Below, piece by piece: positions 57,704 through 64,000 of a DNA stretch of 64,000 bases (position 1 is the stretch's first letter; the number at the start of each line of letters is the position of its first letter). The notes below the pieces were generated by a model. The model ran no database searches. It was not told the origin of the DNA and worked only from the letters and a program-made list of their open reading frames with translations. This stretch comes from Bdellovibrionales bacterium (GTDB lineage: Bacteria; Bdellovibrionota; UBA2428), in the NCBI GenBank assembly GCA_018266335.1, contig JAFEAR010000198.1:1-64000 (forward strand). The letters run 5' to 3'. A program made the translations under genes and the position numbers.

Positions 57704-60598
57704 ATGAAGCGTTGTGTCCGGCAGTATGCCGTTTTTATGGGACTGCTCACGACTCAATGCATTAGCAGCGTGTCGCAGGCAGCTGCCTATTTCCAAACCG
57801 AAATCATTCACCGCAACTCCAAGGGCAACATTCACGTCCAGCTGGTCATGTCCGAGGCACTGAAGGATTCAGCCCCCCTTCTGGCCGACAAAACGCGTCA
57901 TGCGCTTAAGCAAGCGGAGACTCGCTTAGGCGTTCCGCTGCGCGAGGATTTGGCCTTTTTCTTTGACGCCGAACCCGACGCCAGCAACGGCCTGGCCACA
58001 ATTTTGCCCAACAACCGCATTCTCGTGCAAACCGAAGCGCCCGAACTGGGCGAGAGCATCGGATTTTCGCAGGACTATTTGGCCGACACCATTTTGCACG
58101 AACTCGGCCACATGAGTTACCTGCAGCAGCGGGCCGGCATCTTCGAATTCTTCGACAAAATTTTTGGCAACGCCTCACGTCCCCTCGGCCTGTGGCCACG
58201 CTGGATGCACGAAGGCACGGCCGTATGGGTGGAAGGGGCCACGGGAGGCCGCCCGCAGTCCGGAGTCATCGAGCTCGAGCTACGCAAGTACGCCGAATAT
58301 GCCAAGCGTACCCAGCTTGAACCCTTGCAAAGTTCCGACCTCGACGGCGACGACGGCTCTGCGCACCACGAACCTGGCAACCTTCCCTACCACTTTGGAT
58401 ATTTGCTCATGGAAGCGGCCGCCGAGCTCTCGCACGAAGCGACACCCCTTAAAAAATTGGTTGATGCCTCGAGCCACAGCCTAGGCGCGAGCTTTCGCGC
58501 GCTCTTCCGCGACAACGTGCGCGATCTCGACTCACTCTTCACCGATGCAAAACGTCGTTGGGCTGCCACGCCCTTGCCCGCGGAAGCACGTAAATACCGC
58601 GTGCTGAGCGAGGCCACCTCGCTGCGCGGTCCTTACCGCAATGGTGCGCAGCTGAGCTGGATCGAAAGCCGCGGCACCGACACCCCGTGGGTGCTCCGCG
58701 CGAGCAACGACTCCGGAGTCAGCACCGACGTTCAATGGAAATTCCATTATTCTTTTCCGCTTCAAGCTTACCGCTATTCTGGAGCCAAGCGTTGGCTCGT
58801 ACTGGCCCGTAAAATTCAAGCCGACGGCACCGGCACCGAACGGCGCCTACAAATCCTCAACGACGACGGCGACGCACTCTGTGAATTCTCCCTGCGCGCC
58901 CGGGTGCGGGAACTCGCCGTCCAGGATGCACAGCTAGCGTGGATCCGCGGTGAAGAATCGGGCCGCGAATATTTAGAGCGGGCCACGATCGATGTGGAAA
59001 ATTGCGCGCTCAAGGATGTGCAACTTGTCACGCAGAGCCTCGTGGCGTTTGAACGCCTCTCGACGCCGAGTTGGACGCCCAGCGGTCAACTCGTTTACTC
59101 GCGCGCAAGGGGACTAGACTCGTACCACGAGGGCCTGGAACTCGGAAACGGAACACGCGTGCTGCTACCCGAAATAAGCGGCCAAGCCACGGCGCTCGGT
59201 GCGCCGGAATCGCTCCCCGCCACCGAGTGCGGCACTGCGGCCGAAAGCTGTTGGCTAGCCCACGAATTTTCGCGCAGCAATTGGGGGCCCGTACTCATCC
59301 AAAAAAACGCTATCGGCTGGAGTGCGCGCAGGCTGAGTCTCAACACGGGCGCCACGCAAAGCACTTACGATGCCGAACATCACCGCATCGTGGTGCGCCG
59401 TTCACTCTGGGACAAACAACAATTGCTCGAAGTAACGGCGGCCGACTTTACGGGCACGCCCATTGTGCTCACGACCGAGCGTAGTCGCGACCTGCCCACC
59501 CCCAGCCCTGTGCCGCCACTCGATTCCGAGCTGCAAAACTATTCACCGTGGGCCTCGCTCTGGCCCCACTTTTGGATGCCCTCGCTGGCCATCGTGCCGG
59601 ATGGTTTCTGGATCATGGGCGAAACATTTTATGAGGATCTTGCGCACGAGTGGTCCGGCGATACGATCGCCGGCTACGATTCATCCGTTGGCCGCCCCTT
59701 CGTGCTGAGCTCGCTTCTCCGCGCTAACATTTACGAGGCGCCCATTTCGCAGCTAGGATTTTCGGCCGAGTATTTGCCCGTTTACAATTACTACGCCGCG
59801 CCGGGCGCCAGCCGCGCGCAGGACCGCTGGGGAGCGCGCATCAACGCGGGCCTCTTTCAACTGACTACGCGAGAATTTACTTACAGTGTTTCTCCGCAGC
59901 TAGAGTACCTACAGGCAAGTCAGAGCTCGAACCTCGCGGCCTTCCGGTACCTTATTCCCTCCGTGGCCATGCGCGTGCGCTCGCCCTACGGCCTCGACAG
60001 CAGCACGCCCCGCACGGCCAATTCCGTACAGCACTGGGGCGCCAGCCTGGGCGTGCAGGGGGGCTGGGTCCGCGAGGCCTTCTCTCAGGGAACGCTTAAT
60101 TTTACCGGCCCCCTGGGACGCACGGCCGTGCAAAGTACTTTTCAGTTGGCCGCTACGGGTGAACGTAACTTTCCGGCGCAGTATTTCGAGTGGGGCGGAT
60201 TGCCGGACGTGGCGACTTCGCTGAACGCCGGTTACCTGACGCGGGGATTCAATCCGCGTATGGCCTATGCGCGGCAAGTTTTCCGCTCGGCCATCGATTG
60301 GCAATTCACGCTCGCCAAACCCCAATGGACGCTCTCGTGGAACCGCGGAAGAGTGGCCACGCTCGAAAACCACTGGATTGCCGAGACCGTCAGCTTCGCC
60401 CAGTTCGCTCCTGGCGGGGGCACAGCGCGTTTCCAACTGGGGCGTCAATATTTCACCACCGTGGGCACCACCCTCGACGCCTGGAGTTCGGCGCTCCACT
60501 ACATCAATGTCGTTGCGAGTCTGGGCGCCTTTCACGGCTTCGGCCCCTACGGTGACACACGATTTACCGTGGTGCTCAGATCCTGGCTCGATCTCTAA
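57704..60598 (+). CDS. secreted zinc metallopeptidase with propeller-like middle and C-terminal barrel
   Basis: 964 aa from ATG 57704. After a signal peptide ending near SQAAA comes a zincin domain: HELGH at 132-136 and a probable third ligand Glu170 in WMHEGTAVWVE, the gluzincin pattern. Residues about 310-600 are repeated beta sequence with Trp/Arg-containing strands resembling a propeller (SWIESRGTDTPWVLR, LAWIRGEESGREYLE). The last 350 residues look like outer-membrane beta-barrel strands, ending FTVVLRSWLDL. It is probably an outer-membrane-anchored protease with an exposed or periplasmic catalytic head. A start 15 codons upstream is less likely. Confidence 0.78.
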   Translation: MKRCVRQYAVFMGLLTTQCISSVSQAAAYFQTEIIHRNSKGNIHVQLVMSEALKDSAPLLADKTRHALKQAETRLGVPLREDLAFFFDAEPDASNGLATILPNNRILVQTEAPELGESIGFSQDYLADTILHELGHMSYLQQRAGIFEFFDKIFGNASRPLGLWPRWMHEGTAVWVEGATGGRPQSGVIELELRKYAEYAKRTQLEPLQSSDLDGDDGSAHHEPGNLPYHFGYLLMEAAAELSHEATPLKKLVDASSHSLGASFRALFRDNVRDLDSLFTDAKRRWAATPLPAEARKYRVLSEATSLRGPYRNGAQLSWIESRGTDTPWVLRASNDSGVSTDVQWKFHYSFPLQAYRYSGAKRWLVLARKIQADGTGTERRLQILNDDGDALCEFSLRARVRELAVQDAQLAWIRGEESGREYLERATIDVENCALKDVQLVTQSLVAFERLSTPSWTPSGQLVYSRARGLDSYHEGLELGNGTRVLLPEISGQATALGAPESLPATECGTAAESCWLAHEFSRSNWGPVLIQKNAIGWSARRLSLNTGATQSTYDAEHHRIVVRRSLWDKQQLLEVTAADFTGTPIVLTTERSRDLPTPSPVPPLDSELQNYSPWASLWPHFWMPSLAIVPDGFWIMGETFYEDLAHEWSGDTIAGYDSSVGRPFVLSSLLRANIYEAPISQLGFSAEYLPVYNYYAAPGASRAQDRWGARINAGLFQLTTREFTYSVSPQLEYLQASQSSNLAAFRYLIPSVAMRVRSPYGLDSSTPRTANSVQHWGASLGVQGGWVREAFSQGTLNFTGPLGRTAVQSTFQLAATGERNFPAQYFEWGGLPDVATSLNAGYLTRGFNPRMAYARQVFRSAIDWQFTLAKPQWTLSWNRGRVATLENHWIAETVSFAQFAPGGGTARFQLGRQYFTTVGTTLDAWSSALHYINVVASLGAFHGFGPYGDTRFTVVLRSWLDL

Positions 60599-60622
60599 GC
60601 GGGCACATGTAATAATCGGGGC

Positions 60623-61366
60623 ATGGAACTCTCTTGCCCGTCCTGCGGCGTGAAGCACAGGACCGAAGACCATCGGGGAGCCTTTGAGATCCTGTGCGTC
60701 TGCGGCTATTCCATTTTAATTCCCGACGAAGCCGCGCTCGCCGAACCCGTCGCAGAGGAAGCTCCGTCCTCGCCCATCTCGATGGACGCCGAAGATGCCG
60801 CGCTCGCCGTGCAGCCTCCGCTCCAACAATCCGATGCCCCGCAGGCGCTCGAAATGACCCCGCCCGATCAGCTGCCGAGCGAAATGGTCTACGATCCCTT
60901 CGAACTGAATCCGCCGCCCCCCCCCACTGAATCGATTCCCTCTCCGCCCATGGACCATCAAAGCGAAGGCTATTCGGGCGGCGAGGCCACCGCGGCCGGC
61001 ACCGAAATGTCCTTCGATGCTCCGCCCATCGCGGAGGCGCCTCCTGCGCCCGAAGCCGCGCCTACGCCCAGCCAAAAACTGGTGGAGCGTGTGCAAGCGG
61101 CTTCAATGGGACGATTGCTCGGCCAATCCTTCGATTTGAAGTGCAGCGAGCTGTCGCGCGACGCCCTCGTAGAAGTAAGCAAGCGCTGCCTGCGTCTGAT
61201 GAAGGACCGGCCCTGGCTCGAGAACGAATTGCGCTCCCGCGGGATTGATCTGGAAACGCTAGCCGATCGGCCCACGCTTACGGACGTACCCGAAATTATT
61301 GCCCTCGAAATTTATCTTACTTGCTTTGAATTGGGCGGCGTTTGCGATTTGCAACGCAAGACTTAA
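60623..61366 (+). CDS. zinc-ribbon protein with acidic Pro-rich linker, upstream of ppk1
   Basis: 247 aa. The N-terminus MELSCPSCGVKHRTEDHRG and ILCVCGYS give a CxxC...CxC zinc-ribbon-like knuckle. Residues about 40-155 are low-complexity Pro/Ala/Glu. The C-terminal 90 residues form a helical domain (LSRDALVEVSKRCLRLMKD, IIALEIYLTCFELGG) of unknown family. No membrane segment is present. The gene ends three bases before ppk1 with no separate ribosome-binding site for ppk1, so the two are likely coupled. A regulator or adaptor of Ppk is only a hypothesis. Confidence 0.75.
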   Translation: MELSCPSCGVKHRTEDHRGAFEILCVCGYSILIPDEAALAEPVAEEAPSSPISMDAEDAALAVQPPLQQSDAPQALEMTPPDQLPSEMVYDPFELNPPPPPTESIPSPPMDHQSEGYSGGEATAAGTEMSFDAPPIAEAPPAPEAAPTPSQKLVERVQAASMGRLLGQSFDLKCSELSRDALVEVSKRCLRLMKDRPWLENELRSRGIDLETLADRPTLTDVPEIIALEIYLTCFELGGVCDLQRKT

Positions 61367-61369
61367 CGT

Positions 61370-63415
61370 ATGCGGCGCAAGCTCCTTGAAGACCCTGACT
61401 CAAAATATTTTTCGCGGGAGCTAAGCTGGCTCGCCTTCAACGAACGCGTGCTCGACGAAGCCGCCGACACTACGAATCCTCTCCTGGAACGCATGAAGTT
61501 CCTGGCCATCGTGTCGAACAACCTGGAAGAGTTCTTTATGATTCGCGTGGCCGGCTTGTTCCGCCTACGCAAGGAAGCCCTGGAGCGCGGCGAAGAACCC
61601 AAACTGCGCGATGGATTTACGATCGATCACCTGCTCGAGCGTATTCGCCTGTGGGTGTTCAGCCAGAAGATGCGCCAAGCTCAACTCTTCGAAGACATTC
61701 GGCGCGACCTCACCGCCGCGGGCCTGCACATCGAGAGCGGCGCCTCGCCCCTGGCCCAGCAAATTTTTGAAGAACGCGTGCTTCCGCACATTGCTCCCAT
61801 CCGCATTCCGGACGAAATGCCCATCACGCACATTCGCGGCAGCAAACTTTACCTCTTGGCTCGCCATTCTAAATCGCGCTCGCTCATCGAAATTCCACCC
61901 GCCGTGCCGCGCTTGTTTATCGTAAAAACGAAGCACGTGTTTTTAACCGAACGGTTGATCGATACTTATCGCGACATCGTCTTCAAAAACCAAGACGTGC
62001 ACGAGCTCTTCGCCTTTAAGGTGTCGAAGGACGCCGAAATTGAAATCGACGAAGAAGCCGACGATCCCTTGCTGGAGCTAGAGGAGCAAATCGCTACGCG
62101 CGATTTTGGCCCCATTGTGCGCATGGAAATCGACTCGCTGAACCTAAGCGAATCCGTGCGCTGGCTGCAGAATCAACTCAAAGCTCCCGCCGAAACACTC
62201 TACCAATTGGCACTCCCGCTCGATCTGCGCGCCTTCCTGACCCTGCATAATTTGCGGGCCTTCAAAAAATTGAAGTATTCCTATCCCGAACCCAAGCGGC
62301 CGCCGAGTTTGCCAGCCGGACTGGCTCCCGCGCAGTTCTTTCGCAGTCTAGAAAAGCACGACATTCTCTTGCACCACCCCTACCAGTCCTTCGACCCAGT
62401 GGTGGAACTCGTGCAAAACGCCGCGCGCGATCCCGCTACCAAACACATCTACCAAACGCTGTACCGCACCTCGGGCAAGAGCCCCATTTTGGAGGCCCTC
62501 ATGAACGCGGCCCACGCGGGCAAACAGGTCACGGCGCTCATCGAGGTCAAAGCGCGCTTCGACGAAGCCAATAACATTCGCTGGGGCCGCGCTCTGGAAA
62601 AGGCCGGCGCACGGGTGCTGTACAATACCGACGAACACAAAGTGCACGCCAAACTCACTTACGTGGAGCGCAAGGTAGGCAAGAACATCAAGAGCTACCT
62701 GCATGTAAGCACGGGCAACTACCATCCGCGCACGGCTAAGCTGTACACGGACCTGGCGCTTATGACCACGGATCCCCAGGCCGCCACGGACGCTAAGCGC
62801 CTCTTCGAATGCATCAACGAGAGCGAAAAAACCGAGCAGCTATCGCTGAACGGCTTTAAGAGCTGGGTAGTGGCACCCAACGACCTGCACCCCAAGATCA
62901 TTGAATGGATTGAGAACGAAAAGAAAAACGCTCAACAGGGCAAGCCCGCCGGCATTCGCGCCAAAATGAACGGCCTCGTGGAGCACAAGGTTATCGACGC
63001 ACTCTACGCCGCCAGCCAGGCGGGAGTAAAAATCGACCTCATCGTGCGCGGCATGTGCTGCTTGCGTCCGGGCGTGCCGGGCCTGTCCGAAAACATTCGC
63101 GTGCGCTCCATCGTGGACAAATACTTGGAGCATAGCCGCCTGTTTATTTTCGAGAACGGCGGCGAGCGTAAGCTCTGGCTATCATCGGCCGATTGGATGC
63201 CGCGTAACTTCTTTAGGCGCATCGAACTTGCCGTGCCCATCCGCAACTCGAAGATGATCGAGTTTCTGGCGGACAAGGTTTGGTCCTACTACGATTTAGA
63301 AAACGTACGCGCCCAGCAGTGCGACATTAATGGCGTGTACCATCGGGTGCCGCTGCAAGGCGAAGCCTTCCGCTCGCAATTTGCCTTTGAAGTTTTGGAC
63401 GTGCCCGAGTTTTAA
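61370..63415 (+). CDS. ppk1: polyphosphate kinase 1
   Basis: 681 aa. Ppk1 reversibly makes long-chain polyphosphate from ATP. FSRELSWLAFNERVLDEA opens the N-terminal domain. The catalytic region contains VHAKLTYVER with the phospho-acceptor His and YLHVSTGNYHPRTAKLYTD. Near the C-terminus lie DLIVRGMCCLRPGVPG and SSADWMPRNFFRR. The full-length family range is about 690 aa, so it is complete. It ends with a four-base overlap with convergent murF. Polyphosphate and (p)ppGpp (rel at 7 kb) are linked in stringent physiology in E. coli. Confidence 0.96.
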   Translation: MRRKLLEDPDSKYFSRELSWLAFNERVLDEAADTTNPLLERMKFLAIVSNNLEEFFMIRVAGLFRLRKEALERGEEPKLRDGFTIDHLLERIRLWVFSQKMRQAQLFEDIRRDLTAAGLHIESGASPLAQQIFEERVLPHIAPIRIPDEMPITHIRGSKLYLLARHSKSRSLIEIPPAVPRLFIVKTKHVFLTERLIDTYRDIVFKNQDVHELFAFKVSKDAEIEIDEEADDPLLELEEQIATRDFGPIVRMEIDSLNLSESVRWLQNQLKAPAETLYQLALPLDLRAFLTLHNLRAFKKLKYSYPEPKRPPSLPAGLAPAQFFRSLEKHDILLHHPYQSFDPVVELVQNAARDPATKHIYQTLYRTSGKSPILEALMNAAHAGKQVTALIEVKARFDEANNIRWGRALEKAGARVLYNTDEHKVHAKLTYVERKVGKNIKSYLHVSTGNYHPRTAKLYTDLALMTTDPQAATDAKRLFECINESEKTEQLSLNGFKSWVVAPNDLHPKIIEWIENEKKNAQQGKPAGIRAKMNGLVEHKVIDALYAASQAGVKIDLIVRGMCCLRPGVPGLSENIRVRSIVDKYLEHSRLFIFENGGERKLWLSSADWMPRNFFRRIELAVPIRNSKMIEFLADKVWSYYDLENVRAQQCDINGVYHRVPLQGEAFRSQFAFEVLDVPEF

Positions 63416-64000
63416 ATTCGTGCCTGCACGGCTTCGAGAACTTTTTCTAGGCGCATGCCCCGCGAACCCTTCAGCAAGACCACCGACTCCGCAAGCGCCG
63501 ACACATCTAGGGATTCGGCGGCCGTAGCGGAATCGGGAAAATCTTTAACCTGAGAAATCTTTTCGCGAAAGCGCGGTGCCAAGCGACCGAATTCGGGCCC
63601 CACGAGCGTGAGCGTGGCCGGTTGAGCGCCGACAATGTCCGCCACCACGGACTCGTGCGCGGATGCCGTTACGTCGCCCAAATCGAGCATATCGCCCAGA
63701 ATAAGATGCAGGGGCTTTTTGTGCTGGCGAGCCAGCTGCGCCGCACTACCCACCCCCGCTCGCAACGACGAGGGATTGGAGTTGTAGTGATCGGCCACCA
63801 GCAGCAAACCACTCGGCAACATCTGCAAATTACCGCGGCCTTCGGGAAGCTCGAGGCGATCAATAGCCGCCAGAACTTCGGCTTCTTTGAGTCCGAGCTG
63901 CTGAGCCACTCCGAGCGCGAGCGTGGCGTTCTGAATGGCGTAAGCGTTTGGCAAACGTTCGCGCAAACGCTGCGCCGCTTTAGTCGATTGGAGCGTAGGA
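63412..64000 (-). CDS. murF: UDP-N-acetylmuramoyl-tripeptide--D-alanyl-D-alanine ligase, C-terminal part
   Basis: Only the last roughly 196 codons are in the window; the frame stays open to base 64000, so the ATP-binding half lies outside. Visible Mur-ligase C-domain blocks are NAYAIQNATLALGVAQQLG, VADHYNSNPSSLRAGV (the MurF version of the DDY.ANP segment), LILGDMLDLG, and LLKGSRGMRLEKVLE. The last two fit MurF specifically. MurF adds D-Ala-D-Ala to the muropeptide precursor in the cytoplasm. Confidence 0.9.
   Translation of the reverse strand, partial: PTLQSTKAAQRLRERLPNAYAIQNATLALGVAQQLGLKEAEVLAAIDRLELPEGRGNLQMLPSGLLLVADHYNSNPSSLRAGVGSAAQLARQHKKPLHLILGDMLDLGDVTASAHESVVADIVGAQPATLTLVGPEFGRLAPRFREKISQVKDFPDSATAAESLDVSALAESVVLLKGSRGMRLEKVLEAVQARI

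Overview
The window is a chromosomal segment of a Gram-negative bacterium. Evidence for an outer membrane is a Pal lipoprotein, a FadL-type porin, several signal-peptide beta-barrel proteins and the LPS heptose epimerase HldD. The 16S rRNA reads as deltaproteobacteria-like. A soluble FHA-GGDEF protein resembling DgcB of Bdellovibrio, and many secreted proteins without recognisable families, make Bdellovibrionota my best guess. That placement is inference and would need a 16S search. No mobile element, CRISPR array, integrase or phage gene was seen, and genes are densely packed with many 1-4 base overlaps.

Layout. 1-4340: an rRNA operon on the minus strand (16S, tRNA-Ile, first three quarters of 23S) with two boxA-like sites, a 13-bp processing stem and a candidate promoter. 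4533-9375: a plus-strand housekeeping run, accA-yicC-remA-gmk-rel. 9362-12112: miaA and mutL on the minus strand. 12.4-16 kb: a secreted protein of unknown function, then a TadG-like protein followed by an FHA-diguanylate cyclase. 16-21 kb: a transsulfuration pair, an isovaleryl-CoA-type dehydrogenase and pgi. 21-25.2 kb: a low-complexity secreted protein, an outer-membrane protein and a membrane FHA protein. 25.2-32.6 kb: fusA, an ABM-methyltransferase fusion, hldD, an SDR, a methyltransferase, a BolA/glutaredoxin pair and a SIMPL protein. 32.7-39.4 kb: a 53-codon small ORF, acetoacetyl-CoA synthetase with FadL, a GshB-like ligase, proline iminopeptidase and a Spinster-type MFS transporter.

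39.5-49.3 kb is the least ordinary region. It holds secreted proteins of unknown function, an ALDH3-type dehydrogenase and three adjacent paralogous secreted proteins with a SleB-like (Hydrolase_2) signature. The two larger ones also carry an N-terminal module that looks like a degenerate copy of the same fold without its glutamate. Next comes a CheB homologue whose catalytic histidine is replaced by arginine.

50.5-57.6 kb is a long minus-strand run from pal through two lipoproteins, tsaD, rsmA, an outer-membrane protein, a DUF502 protein, smpB and a VOC protein to a lone nuoI. The tsaD start is almost certainly CTG, overlapping the upstream stop as CTGA. 57.7-64 kb holds a large zinc-peptidase/beta-barrel protein, a zinc-ribbon protein coupled to polyphosphate kinase, and the 3' part of murF.

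Functionally the window mixes core information processing (rRNA, EF-G, SmpB, RsmA, TsaD, MiaA, MutL), nucleotide signalling (Rel, a diguanylate cyclase, Ppk), envelope maintenance (Pal, CpoB-like protein, HldD, MurF, putative wall hydrolases) and lipid, ketone or amino-acid catabolism (FadL, AacS, acyl-CoA dehydrogenase, ALDH).
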